A DNA stretch of 64,000 bases from Pantoea sp050157905 (GTDB taxonomy: Bacteria; Pseudomonadota; Gammaproteobacteria; Enterobacterales; Enterobacteriaceae), in the NCBI RefSeq assembly GCF_050157905.1, contig NZ_JBKIWZ010000001.1:124001-188000 (forward strand), read 5' to 3'. Positions 16,392 to 24,972 of the stretch are shown piece by piece (positions within the stretch are counted from its first letter, which is position 1; the number at the start of each line of letters is the position of its first letter). The position numbers and the translations under genes are program-made. The notes under the pieces are model-generated. The model had not been told where the DNA came from, did no database searches, and saw nothing but the letters and a program-made list of their open reading frames with translations.

Positions 16392-16739
16392 TTACCTGAC
16401 GTAGGCCAGCAGGCTCAGTGAATCCCGGGCCAGAGACTTGCACTTTTTGTCGTTGGTAATGGCGATGCCGCTAAGATCGCGATAGCTCTCTTCGCCCAGC
16501 GCTTTCATGTTGTAGTTGCTGTAGTTGCTTAAATCCCAGCGGTTCTGCTGAGCAAAAAAAACCAGCGCCTTGCGAATCTGCGCGTCCGGGAGATCCTGAT
16601 AGCCGCAATCATTCTTAAGATAGACGAAAACTGCTGTCAGATCGGCCAGATCTTCCGCTTCGGATTCGCTAAGGGCAAAGCTGGTGGAGGAGAAGCCAAG
16701 AAGTCCCGTCAACAGCAGGACCTTGATGCTTTGCTTCAT
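16392..16739 (-). CDS. yacC: YacC family pilotin-like protein
   Basis: 115 aa, the same length as E. coli YacC, with an N-terminal signal peptide (KQSIKVLLLTGLLGFSSTSFA, cut near residue 21). The mature part, ALSESEAEDLADLTAVFVYLKNDCGYQDLP..., matches YacC and is distantly like PulS/OutS pilotins of type II secretion; its own function is unknown. Two conserved cysteines (DCGYQ and KKCKS) may form a disulphide in the periplasm. ATG at 16739 is chosen over nearby upstream codons from the AGAGA spacing and the length match. It precedes speE on the same strand. Confidence 0.9.
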   Translation of the reverse strand: MKQSIKVLLLTGLLGFSSTSFALSESEAEDLADLTAVFVYLKNDCGYQDLPDAQIRKALVFFAQQNRWDLSNYSNYNMKALGEESYRDLSGIAITNDKKCKSLARDSLSLLAYVR

Positions 16740-16858
16740 AGTCATTCTCTTCAAGGGATATTACTCATGACGTTAGCACAGTTGCTGTGAGGTTTTCGAT
16801 TAATTTGCCGCGCCGGGCCGCGGTGCCCTCTTTTTTCGTCAGATTCTCACAGCGAGAC

Positions 16859-16889
16859 TTGACCTTCCCATAAGGTCAGGGTTTAGGCT
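16859..16889 (+). promoter_or_regulatory. CueR-type copper promoter of cueO
   Basis: TTGACC (16859-16864), a 19-bp spacer holding the CCTTCCC...GGTCAGG dyad, and TAGGCT (16884-16889). The overlong 19-bp spacer with a dyad centred in it is the hallmark of MerR/CueR promoters, and TTGACCTTCCC matches the E. coli copA and cueO promoters. It lies 30 bp before the cueO start. Confidence 0.88.
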
Positions 16890-16919
16890 GTCTGTTCCGA
16901 TGCCACAAGGATGACCCCC

Positions 16920-18530
16920 ATGCAACGTCGCCATTTCCTGAAACTCACCGCCGCACTGAGTGCAGCCGGAGCCTTGCCGCTCTGGAGCCGTTCGCTGATG
17001 GCGGCCAGCCGCCCGCTGTTACCGATCCCCTCGCTGCTGGAACCTGATGCCCGCGGCAGCTACAGCCTGACGGCGATGCAGGGCACGACTCAATGGAACG
17101 GCAAAGCGGTGCCAACCTGGGGCTACAACGGCAGCCTGCTAGGGCCGGTGCTGAAGTTGCAGAGTGGTAAACCGGTGACGGTGAACATCCATAACCGGCT
17201 GCGTGAAGCGACGACGCTGCACTGGCACGGGCTGGAAATTCCGGGTGCAGTGGATGGCGGACCTCAGGCGATGATTGCGCCGGGTGGCTCACGTCAGGTT
17301 TCGTTTACCCCCGATCAGCCCGCCGCGACCTGCTGGTATCATCCGCATCTGCATGGCAAAACCGGGCATCAGGTGGCCCAGGGACTGGCGGGCCTGATCC
17401 TGCTGGAGGATAAAGAGAGCGGCACGCTGCGGCTGCCTTCGCAGTGGGGCGTGGATGATGTGCCGTTGATCTTTCAGGACAAGCAGCTCACTAAAGATGG
17501 CAGCCGAATCGATTATCAGCTTGACGTCATGCGCGCCGCGGTAGGCTGGTTCGGTGACATGATGCTGACCAACGGCGTGCAGTATCCGCAGCATGCGGTG
17601 CCGCGCGGCTGGCTGAGGCTGCGCCTGCTCAATGGCTGCAATGCCCGGTCACTGCATATCGCCGCCAGCGATCACCGTCCTCTCTATGTGATCGCCAGCG
17701 ATGGCGGCCTGCTGGCCGAGCCGGTAAAGCTCGACGCGCTGCCGATCCTGCCGGGCGAACGCTTTGAAGTGATGATTGATACCTCGGACGGTCAGGCCTT
17801 TGATCTGGTGACGCTGCCCACCGGGCAGATGGGCATGACGCTGCCGCCGTTTGATCAGCCGCTGCCGCTGGTGCAAATCCTGCCGCTGCGGGTGATGGCG
17901 AGCGCCACGCTGCCGGATCGGCTGGCGACGCTGCCTGCGCTGCCGTCCACCGACGGCCTGACTACGCGCTGGCTGCAGCTGATGATGGACCCGCAGCTCG
18001 ACCAGCAGGGCATGCAGGCGCTGATGCAGCGCTACGGTGAAAAAGCGATGGGTAAGGGTGGGCACGGGCACCATGCGATGCCGCAGAAACAGGCGAAAGC
18101 CGCAGAAGAGCCGATGCCGTCGATGGACCATGGCGACCACAGCATGCATGACATGCCCGGCATGGCGCAGTCCGCCGGGTACGATTTCCACAACGGCAAT
18201 AAGATCAACGGCAAAGCCTTTGATATGACAAAACCGTCATTCGCCGTGGCGCTGGGTCAGTATGAGACGTGGACGATTTCAGGAGAGGGCGACGCGATGC
18301 TGCATCCGTTCCACATTCACGGTACACAGTTCCGCATTCTCTCCGAGAACGGCAAGCCGCCCGCCGCGCACCGGCAGGGCTGGAAAGATATGGTCAATGT
18401 CGACGGCGGGCGCAGCGAAGTGCTGGTTCGCTTCAACTATGTCGCCGCCGCCGAACACGCTTACATGGCCCACTGTCACCTGCTGGAGCACGAAGACACC
18501 GGCATGATGCTGGGTTTTACCGTGAGCTGA
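16920..18530 (+). CDS. cueO: Multicopper oxidase CueO (cuprous oxidase)
   Basis: 536 aa. Periplasmic oxidase that converts Cu(I) to Cu(II) for copper tolerance. Tat signal with twin arginine (MQRRHFLK). Copper ligands: HWHG (101-104), HPHLHG (141-146), HPFHIHG (462-468) and the HCHLLEH block (518-524) with the type 1 Cys519 and Met529/530. A Met/His-rich insert lies at about 374-420. The ATG at 16920 is chosen over 16911 because AAGGA is 7 nt upstream and E. coli CueO starts at this residue. Driven by the CueR-type promoter just upstream. Its stop codon directly abuts the stop of the convergent gene. Confidence 0.97.
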   Translation: MQRRHFLKLTAALSAAGALPLWSRSLMAASRPLLPIPSLLEPDARGSYSLTAMQGTTQWNGKAVPTWGYNGSLLGPVLKLQSGKPVTVNIHNRLREATTLHWHGLEIPGAVDGGPQAMIAPGGSRQVSFTPDQPAATCWYHPHLHGKTGHQVAQGLAGLILLEDKESGTLRLPSQWGVDDVPLIFQDKQLTKDGSRIDYQLDVMRAAVGWFGDMMLTNGVQYPQHAVPRGWLRLRLLNGCNARSLHIAASDHRPLYVIASDGGLLAEPVKLDALPILPGERFEVMIDTSDGQAFDLVTLPTGQMGMTLPPFDQPLPLVQILPLRVMASATLPDRLATLPALPSTDGLTTRWLQLMMDPQLDQQGMQALMQRYGEKAMGKGGHGHHAMPQKQAKAAEEPMPSMDHGDHSMHDMPGMAQSAGYDFHNGNKINGKAFDMTKPSFAVALGQYETWTISGEGDAMLHPFHIHGTQFRILSENGKPPAAHRQGWKDMVNVDGGRSEVLVRFNYVAAAEHAYMAHCHLLEHEDTGMMLGFTVS

Positions 18531-19814
18531 TTACGCCTGCTCCAGGGCCAGCCTCACATCCTCGATCAGGTCACCGGCGTTCTCGATGCCAATCGACAGC
18601 CGCACCGTGGCATCCGTGATGCCAATGCGCTGACGCACTGCCTGCGGCACACCGGAGTGGGTGGTGCTGCCGGGATGGCTGGCCAGGGACTCTGTACCGC
18701 CCAGGCTGACCGCCTGTTTAAACAGCGTCAGGGCATTCAGAAAACGGAACGCAGCGGGCTGACCGCCGGTAATATCAAACGAGAAGGTTGAACCGGCGCC
18801 GCTGCACTGTTCGCGATATGTTTTTCCTTCGGCGCTGTCCGCATCCAGATAGGGCAGCCAGTGCAGCTTCGCCACTTTCGGGTGATCGCGCAGAAACGCC
18901 GCGACCGCCTCCGCATTGTGAAAGGCTTTCTCCATCCGCAGCGACAGCGTTTCCAGCGAGCGGCTGAGCATCCAGCTGGAGTGAGGATCGAGCTGAGTGC
19001 CGATGGCGCTGCGCAACGCGCGCACTTTTGCCATCAGCACCTTGCTGCCCATCGCCGCACCGGCAATCAGGTCAGAGTGGCCGCCCACATATTTTGTCAG
19101 CGAGTAGAGCGACAGATCCGCGCCCAGCGCCAGCGGCTGCTGGAACAGCGGGCCGAGCAGGGTATTGTCGCAGGCGATAACGGGGCGCGAACCCTGCTGC
19201 TGCTCAATCTCATCGGCAATCCGCGCGATCAGGCGGATATTGACCAGGCTGTTTGTCGGGTTTGCCGGGGTTTCAATCAGGATTACGGCTACCCGACCCC
19301 GGCTCATGGCCTGCTGCGCCGCTTCACGAACTTTCGCCTCATCGTTACCGTCGCTGAAGCCGACAGCTTTGATGTCCAGATTGTGCAGCGTTTTGCTCAT
19401 CAGGGTTTCGGTGCCGCCATAGAGCGGCTGCGAGTGCAGAATCACCTCGCCGGGCCGGGCAAACGCCAGCAGGGTGGTTGAGATCGCGGCCATGCCAGAT
19501 GAGAAGAGTGAACAGCTTTCGGCCTGCTCATAAATCGCCAGACGGTCTTCAACAATCTCGCTGTTGGGGTGGTTAAAGCGAGAGTAGACCAGCCCGCCCG
19601 ATTTGCCTTCCGGCGGTTCACGGCGACCGGAAACGTAATCAAAAAAATCCCGCCCCTCTTCGGCACTGTCGAAAACAAAAGTGGAGGTCAGAAAGACCGG
19701 CGGCTTCACCGCACCCTCAGAGAGACGCGGATCATAGCCATAATTCAGCATCTGGGTTTCCGGGTGCAGCGGTCTGTCGCCGATATGCGTTTTTTTGCCT
19801 GAATATGAAGTCAT
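18531..19814 (-). CDS. Cystathionine gamma-synthase-family PLP enzyme
   Basis: 427 aa, longer than MetB (about 386). It is a Cys/Met metabolism fold-type I PLP enzyme: SSGMAAISTTLLAF near residue 110, IETPANPTNSLV, the PLP aspartate in IACDNTLLGPLFQQP, and the Schiff-base lysine in SLYSLTKYVGGHSDL. The C-terminal SLGGTESLASHPGSTTHSG is typical. The ATG at 19814 has GGAG upstream. The substrate could be a homoserine ester, cystathionine or methionine (gamma-lyase); it cannot be separated here. It is not next to metL or other Met genes. Confidence 0.85.
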   Translation of the reverse strand: MTSYSGKKTHIGDRPLHPETQMLNYGYDPRLSEGAVKPPVFLTSTFVFDSAEEGRDFFDYVSGRREPPEGKSGGLVYSRFNHPNSEIVEDRLAIYEQAESCSLFSSGMAAISTTLLAFARPGEVILHSQPLYGGTETLMSKTLHNLDIKAVGFSDGNDEAKVREAAQQAMSRGRVAVILIETPANPTNSLVNIRLIARIADEIEQQQGSRPVIACDNTLLGPLFQQPLALGADLSLYSLTKYVGGHSDLIAGAAMGSKVLMAKVRALRSAIGTQLDPHSSWMLSRSLETLSLRMEKAFHNAEAVAAFLRDHPKVAKLHWLPYLDADSAEGKTYREQCSGAGSTFSFDITGGQPAAFRFLNALTLFKQAVSLGGTESLASHPGSTTHSGVPQAVRQRIGITDATVRLSIGIENAGDLIEDVRLALEQA

Positions 19815-20049
19815 TGTGATCTCCGGCCAGCAGGGCGAGTAGGGTAACGATCCTGTTGGAAGAAGGCTACCATGCAGCGAATCATGCTGGTAAATGCCGT
19901 AATGTTCTAAGGTAATGCGCATTCCTGTCAGACGCGTGAAACGGGCGAGAATTTTTTCGACGTAATCGTTTGCGTATGGCGTGACTGCGCCGACGCGGCG
20001 GCGTCTGTGATAGACTGCGGGGCTTTCTGACGTAACCGGGCTGAACGCA

Positions 20050-20586
20050 ATGAAACACACTGTTGAAGTGATGATCCCTGAACAGGCAATCGCCGCGCGC
20101 ATCGCTGAACTGGGCAAAGAGATTAACGACCACTACCGCGACAGCGGCAGCGACATGGTACTGGTGGGGCTGCTGCGCGGCTCTTTTATGTTCATGGCGG
20201 ATCTCTGCCGTGCTATTGATGTACCGCATGAGGTCGATTTCATGACGGCTTCCAGTTACGGCAGCGGCATGTCCAGCTCGCGCGATGTGAAGATCCTGAA
20301 AGATCTGGATGAAGATATTCGCGGCAAAGATGTGCTGATCGTCGAAGATATTATCGACTCCGGCAACACCCTGAGCAAAGTGCGCGAAATCCTGCAGCTG
20401 CGTCAGCCCAAATCCCTGGCGATCTGTACCCTGCTGGATAAGCCAGAGCGCCGTGAAGTTGAGGTCAATGTCGAGTATGTGGGCTTTGCCATTCCCGATG
20501 AGTTCGTAGTGGGCTTCGGTATCGACTATGCCCAGCACTATCGCCATTTGCCTTACATCGGCAAAGTGGTCCCGCTGGAATCCTGA
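20050..20586 (+). CDS. hpt: Hypoxanthine phosphoribosyltransferase
   Basis: 178 aa. It salvages hypoxanthine (and guanine) to IMP/GMP with PRPP in the cytosol. The PRPP motif is VLIVEDIIDSGNTLSKV near residue 97; the N-terminal GLLRGSFMFMADLCR and C-terminal FVVGFGIDYAQHYRHLPYIG are conserved. It matches E. coli Hpt over its length. hpt-can convergence and the following yadGH are the E. coli order. Confidence 0.97.
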   Translation: MKHTVEVMIPEQAIAARIAELGKEINDHYRDSGSDMVLVGLLRGSFMFMADLCRAIDVPHEVDFMTASSYGSGMSSSRDVKILKDLDEDIRGKDVLIVEDIIDSGNTLSKVREILQLRQPKSLAICTLLDKPERREVEVNVEYVGFAIPDEFVVGFGIDYAQHYRHLPYIGKVVPLES

Positions 20587-20668
20587 TACAGCCTTAACCG
20601 CACATTCTTCCAAGGCCTGCAGCCGTTGCCTGGTGTAGGCTATGTCGCGCTTTTATGCCGCGACCGAC

Positions 20669-21325
20669 TCAGACGTGACTGTTCATCTGCAGGTTAGCCA
20701 TGCCATGACGGTAGCGCTGTTCGAGGGTCTCCCGGCTGCTGGCGGTGACATCAAGGTTACGCAGACAGCCATCCTGAATACCGTATACCCAGCCATGCAG
20801 GGAGACAGTCTGTCCACGTTTCCAGGCCGACTGCAGCACGGTTGAGTGCCCCAGGTTGTAGACTTGTTCAATAACGTTGATTTCGCACAATTTGTCCAGG
20901 CGCTTATCCGGCGGGAGTTCCCCCAGCAACACGCTATGCTTGTACCAGAGGTCGCGAATGTGCAGCAGCCAGTTGTCGATTAAGCCCAGCTCCGGGTTAT
21001 CCATCGCCGCCTGCACGCCGCCGCAGCCGTAGTGGCCGCACACAATAACGTGTTCCACTTCCAGCACCTCGATGGCGTATTGCACCACCGAGAGACAGTT
21101 CAGATCGGTGTGGATCACCAGATTGGCCACATTGCGGTGGACAAAGAGTTCGCCTGGCTCCAGTCCGGTCAGACGTTCGGCAGGGACGCGGCTGTCCGAG
21201 CAGCCAATCCACAGGAAGCGCGGTTTTTGTGTCTGGGCGAGCCGCTCAAAAAAGCCGGGATCTTCTTCAATCAGTAATTTCGACCATTCACGGTTGTTAC
21301 TGATCAGGGTATTGATATCTGTCAT
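20669..21325 (-). CDS. can: Beta-class carbonic anhydrase
   Basis: 218 aa (E. coli Can is 220). It interconverts CO2 and bicarbonate. Zinc ligands: the Cys in WIGCSDSRVP, and His/Cys in IVCGHYGCGGVQAA, with the Asp/Arg dyad of DSR. The ATG at 21325 (MTDINTLISNNREWSKLL) is chosen by similarity; the ribosome site is poor. Divergent from yadGH and convergent with hpt. Confidence 0.96.
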   Translation of the reverse strand: MTDINTLISNNREWSKLLIEEDPGFFERLAQTQKPRFLWIGCSDSRVPAERLTGLEPGELFVHRNVANLVIHTDLNCLSVVQYAIEVLEVEHVIVCGHYGCGGVQAAMDNPELGLIDNWLLHIRDLWYKHSVLLGELPPDKRLDKLCEINVIEQVYNLGHSTVLQSAWKRGQTVSLHGWVYGIQDGCLRNLDVTASSRETLEQRYRHGMANLQMNSHV

Positions 21326-21341
21326 GGCATTGAGCGACCGG

Positions 21342-21370
21342 TTACTGCGCAGAGTGCGCGCGCGTACTAT
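21342..21370 (+). promoter_or_regulatory. Candidate yadGH promoter
   Basis: TTACTG (21342-21347), 17-bp spacer, TACTAT (21365-21370) in the can-yadG divergent gap, about 64 bp before yadG. Confidence 0.4.
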
Positions 21371-21395
21371 AGGCCAGGGCCTGATAAATTTAAAC

Positions 21396-21409
21396 GGCAT
21401 TGTAATGCC
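21396..21409. promoter_or_regulatory. Palindrome upstream of yadG
   Basis: Perfect inverted repeat GGCATT-GT-AATGCC, 24 bp before the yadG ATG and downstream of the candidate promoter. It may be an operator or a leader hairpin; the binding factor is unknown. Confidence 0.35.
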
Positions 21410-21433
21410 ATCAAAACAGGGTATGGATGCAGA

Positions 21434-22363
21434 ATGACTTATGCACTGGAACTTTCCGGGCTGACCAAGACCTATGCCGGCGGCGTTCAGGCGCTGAAGG
21501 GCATTGATCTTAATGTCGAAGCCGGTGATTTTTATGCGCTGCTGGGGCCAAACGGCGCCGGTAAATCGACCACCATCGGCATTATCAGTTCGCTGGTGAA
21601 TAAATCCGGCGGCAGCGTGCGGGTGTTTGGCTACGATCTGGAAAAAGATGTGGTCAATGCTAAACGCCAGCTGGGTCTGGTCCCGCAGGAGTTTAACTTC
21701 AATCCGTTTGAGACGGTAATGCAGATCGTCGTCAATCAGGCGGGCTACTACGGCGTCGAGCGTCGTGAGGCTAACCAGCGGGCGGAAAAGTACCTTAAAC
21801 AGCTCGACCTGTGGGGCAAGCGCGGTGAACGTGCGCGGATGCTCTCCGGCGGGATGAAACGCCGTCTGATGATCGCCCGTGCGTTAATGCATGAGCCGAA
21901 GGTGCTGATTCTGGATGAGCCGACCGCCGGGGTCGATATTGAACTGCGCCGTTCCATGTGGGTCTTCCTGAAAGATCTTAACGCCAAAGGCACGACGATC
22001 ATTCTGACTACCCACTATCTGGAAGAGGCGGAGATGCTGTGCCGCAACATCGGCATCATTCAGAGCGGCGAGCTGGTGGAGAACACCTCCATGAAAGCGC
22101 TGCTCTCTAAACTCAAATCCGAAACCTTTATTCTCGACCTGGCACCGCGCAGTCCGCTGCCGACACTGGAGGGATTCCAGTATCGTCTGACCGATACCTC
22201 AACGCTGGAAGTCGAAGTGCTGCGTGAGCAGGGGCTGAACAGCGTCTTCAGCCAGCTCAGTGCGCAGGGCGTACAGGTACTGAGTATGCGCAACAAAGCC
22301 AACCGTCTGGAAGAGCTGTTTGTGGGTCTGACGACGCAGGGAAAAACAGGAGTTAAAGCATGA
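21434..22363 (+). CDS. yadG: ABC transporter ATP-binding protein YadG
   Basis: 309 aa. ABC ATPase of the drug/polysaccharide-exporter (ABC-2) class. Walker A GPNGAGKSTT near residue 38, signature LSGGMKRRL, Walker B VLILDEPTAGVD, H-loop TTHYLEE. It pairs with the permease YadH, whose start overlaps its stop by 4 nt (ATGA). The exported substrate is unknown, as in E. coli. Confidence 0.95.
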   Translation: MTYALELSGLTKTYAGGVQALKGIDLNVEAGDFYALLGPNGAGKSTTIGIISSLVNKSGGSVRVFGYDLEKDVVNAKRQLGLVPQEFNFNPFETVMQIVVNQAGYYGVERREANQRAEKYLKQLDLWGKRGERARMLSGGMKRRLMIARALMHEPKVLILDEPTAGVDIELRRSMWVFLKDLNAKGTTIILTTHYLEEAEMLCRNIGIIQSGELVENTSMKALLSKLKSETFILDLAPRSPLPTLEGFQYRLTDTSTLEVEVLREQGLNSVFSQLSAQGVQVLSMRNKANRLEELFVGLTTQGKTGVKA

Positions 22364-23130
22364 CACATCTCTACTGGGTGGCGCTGAAAAGCATCTGGGC
22401 CAAAGAGGTTAACCGTTTTGCCCGCATCTGGATCCAGACGCTGGTGCCGCCGGTAATTACCATGACGCTCTATTTCATTATCTTTGGCAACCTGATCGGT
22501 TCGCGCATCGGTGAGATGCACGGCTTCAGCTATATGCAGTTCATTGTGCCCGGATTGATTATGATGGCGGTCATTACCAACGCCTATGCCAATGTGGCAT
22601 CGTCGTTCTTCAGCGCCAAATTCCAGCGCAATATCGAAGAGCTGCTGGTCGCGCCGGTTCCTACTCACATTATTATTGCGGGCTATGTGGGTGGCGGCGT
22701 CGCGCGTGGGGTCTGCGTGGGCATACTGGTCACGGCCATCTCGCTGTTTTTTGTGCCATTCCATGTGCACTCCTGGATCATGGTGGCAGTGACCCTGCTG
22801 CTGACGGCGATTCTCTTTTCACTGGCGGGTCTGCTGAACGCGGTGTTTGCGCGTACTTTTGACGATATCAGCCTGATCCCGACGTTTGTGCTGACACCGC
22901 TGACCTATCTCGGCGGAGTCTTTTACTCACTGAGCCTGCTGCCACCAGTCTGGCAGGCTATTTCTAAGCTCAACCCGATCGTTTATATGATTAGCGGATT
23001 CCGGTACGGTTTTCTCGGTATTCATGACGTGCCGCTGGTCTTTACCCTCTCGGTACTGGTGGCTTTCATTGTGGTCTTTTACGGGCTGGTCTATGCGCTG
23101 ATTCAGCGCGGTCGCGGATTGCGCACCTGA
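22360..23130 (+). CDS. yadH: ABC-2 type permease YadH
   Basis: 256 aa, about six transmembrane segments, ABC-2 membrane fold (VPPVITMTLYFIIFGNLIG early; LTPLTYLGGVFYSLSLLPP late). It is translationally coupled to yadG and forms the membrane part of the exporter. A strong terminator follows 19 nt after the stop. Confidence 0.95.
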   Translation: MTHLYWVALKSIWAKEVNRFARIWIQTLVPPVITMTLYFIIFGNLIGSRIGEMHGFSYMQFIVPGLIMMAVITNAYANVASSFFSAKFQRNIEELLVAPVPTHIIIAGYVGGGVARGVCVGILVTAISLFFVPFHVHSWIMVAVTLLLTAILFSLAGLLNAVFARTFDDISLIPTFVLTPLTYLGGVFYSLSLLPPVWQAISKLNPIVYMISGFRYGFLGIHDVPLVFTLSVLVAFIVVFYGLVYALIQRGRGLRT

Positions 23131-23149
23131 CAACGCAGAAACGGACAGG

Positions 23150-23181
23150 GCCACGCAGCGATAAGCGCGTGGCTTTTTTTT
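23150..23181 (+). terminator. Rho-independent terminator after yadH
   Basis: Stem GCCACGC / GCGTGGC (23150-23156, 23167-23173) with a 10-nt loop and eight T residues. Confidence 0.88.
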
Positions 23182-23546
23182 GTCTGTTAAAACAGCAATC
23201 GTTGCGGTTGTGGCTGGACTTAAAAATCGCCTCCGCTTCAGGTTCCGCTGTTACTTTTTCCCCTGCTGCTGCTCTCTATCCCGCTTTACTGCTGCCTGAC
23301 AATAAAATAACCCTGATTTTTATCTGGTATTACACCCGCGGGCACACCTATCTTAATGACTCTGAAATAATAATTTTTTTGATTAGCCCTGACGCCAGGC
23401 GGTTGTTTATTTTTATCTGAGTTATCAGAACACGACGAGAGTAAGCTTATTGCTCCGTCCCGGGAAAAAAGGGTGGAGACGGGGTATTTTCAATAATAAA
23501 AATGGCTCGCGAGTCAGGACCGGTTTTTAATCAAGGTCAGGGGCGG
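23182..23546. other. Gene-free AT-rich interval before the acyltransferase pseudogene
   Basis: About 365 bp, clearly richer in A and T than its surroundings, with no recognisable gene, RNA or repeat. The change in base composition suggests that the following acyltransferase locus was acquired. Confidence 0.5.
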
Positions 23547-24494
23547 ATGAATCGTATAACGTGGATCGATAATCTGTGGGGTTGAGTATTCTCGCAATCA
23601 TTTTTTTGCACAGTACTATCGCCGTACATAACAATGCCGGACATTTTACTGCCTTCAGCAGTCTGTTAAATGAGATGCTGGCGCCGGTCAGATATCGGAT
23701 TGATGTGCCTGGTGTCGGGGTTATTTGTCGATGCGGGATTAAGAAAAGGTCTGGGTCCTTTTTTTAATAATAAAGTGCGCAGTATCCTCTATTCGTTTGT
23801 GGTCTGGGTTGCGGTTTATGGCGGATTAAAAATTCTATTCAGCTCAATGGCGAATACGCCGCAATCACCAATGAACATTATTCTCTTCCACCTCACTGGT
23901 GGCGGCGATATGACCGGGTTCCTGCATTCGTTGTTTAGCTTCTTTATTGCGATTATCTTTGCGCGTCATCTGCCGTTTCTGCTGGTGTTTGCCAGCTTCG
24001 ACAATACCCATATCAACAAGTTGCTCTATCTGTTTATTTTCTTCTCTCCCGGAGATGACGTGGTCAGAAAGCAGGTCGATATTACAGAAAAAGTTCAGCA
24101 TGGCCCGACACTGCTTATTTCACTGGTCAGTTTCATCGTGCTCTCCTGCCTGAATATCTTTGTGCTGGATCGTCATGCTCAGGCATTATTATCGCCGCTG
24201 GCGCTGCTGTCAGTGCCGCTGTTTGTCTGGATTTCGCTGAAGCTGAAGTCTGAGCTGGTCTACTGCATTGGCGTGAATTCAATCGTCTTTTACCTGTCGC
24301 ATTATCTGGCGATTCAGTTCTGCAGTAAAATTGTGAAATTTGAAAGCCCGTCAGCCTGGGCGAATGATGTGAAGTTTATTTCGGCATTTCTGGTCGCGCT
24401 GGCCTTGCCGTGGACATTGTATCTGATGAGAAAACGCGGCTGGTTCAATTTCTTCTGCACGATGAAGAAGTCAATGACCAGCAAAACAGCCTGA
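23547..24494 (+). pseudogene. Acyltransferase-3 family gene, broken by two frameshifts
   Basis: An integral-membrane acyltransferase (OafA/WecH-like family). The reading frame opens at 23547 (MNRITWIDNLWG) and stops at TGA 23583-23585. It continues in the +1 frame as LSILAIIFLHSTIAVHNN to about 23690 and then shifts back at GTCAGATATCGG to IGLMCLVSGLFVDAG..., open to 24494. The first shift is a lost G in TGGGGTTG; the second is an extra T. Together they restore frame. The downstream frame has about eight hydrophobic segments and a normal C-terminus. Either a recent pseudogene or two sequencing errors. Confidence 0.7.
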
Positions 24495-24510
24495 TATCTG
24501 CGGTAATGAT

Positions 24511-24543
24511 AAAGGCCGGCCGTTTAACGGGCCGGCCTTTTTT
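24511..24543 (+). terminator. Terminator after the acyltransferase locus
   Basis: Eleven-base stem AAAGGCCGGCC / GGCCGGCCTTT with an 8-nt loop and a T run. It lies 1 nt before the panD stop and may also serve panD weakly from the other side. Confidence 0.85.
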
Positions 24544-24544
24544 A

Positions 24545-24925
24545 TCAGGCAATCTGCACCGGCAGGGCTTTTGCCAGACGCTTCATCTGATTATCGCCTT
24601 CAAAATAGGCGACTTTGGGCTGCCACTGACGCGCTTCGGCATCGTCAACCTGCACGTAAGAGCAGATAATTAAAATATCGCCTTCACAGGCGCAGCGGGC
24701 GGCAGCACCGTTGACCGAAATAATTTTAGAGCCGCGTTCAGCCGCGATAGCGTAGGTAGAAAAACGCTGTCCGTTGGTGACGTTATAAATATCGATCGCT
24801 TCATATTGCAGAATGCCCGAAGCATCCAGAAAATCCTGATCGATAGCACAGGAGCCTTCATAGTTGAGGTCCGCCTGTGTCACCTTGACGCGGTGCAATT
24901 TGCCTTGCAGAACTGTGCGAATCAT
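24545..24925 (-). CDS. panD: Aspartate 1-decarboxylase precursor
   Basis: 126 aa. It makes beta-alanine from L-aspartate for pantothenate. The self-processing site Gly24-Ser25 (YEGSCAID) yields the pyruvoyl-bearing chain. The E. coli sequence is matched throughout. Third gene of a panB-panC-panD run; the panC-panD gap is only 47 nt here. Activity needs the maturation factor PanZ in enterobacteria, which is not in this window. Confidence 0.97.
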   Translation of the reverse strand: MIRTVLQGKLHRVKVTQADLNYEGSCAIDQDFLDASGILQYEAIDIYNVTNGQRFSTYAIAAERGSKIISVNGAAARCACEGDILIICSYVQVDDAEARQWQPKVAYFEGDNQMKRLAKALPVQIA

Positions 24926-24972
24926 AGCCAGAAACCTTGTCAGAGAAAGAAAATAACCTGCCGCGGGTGTAA

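Noticed and set aside
23169..23420. 83-aa frame after yadH
   Set aside because: It starts at the yadH terminator, has no ribosome site and ends in a low-complexity tail.
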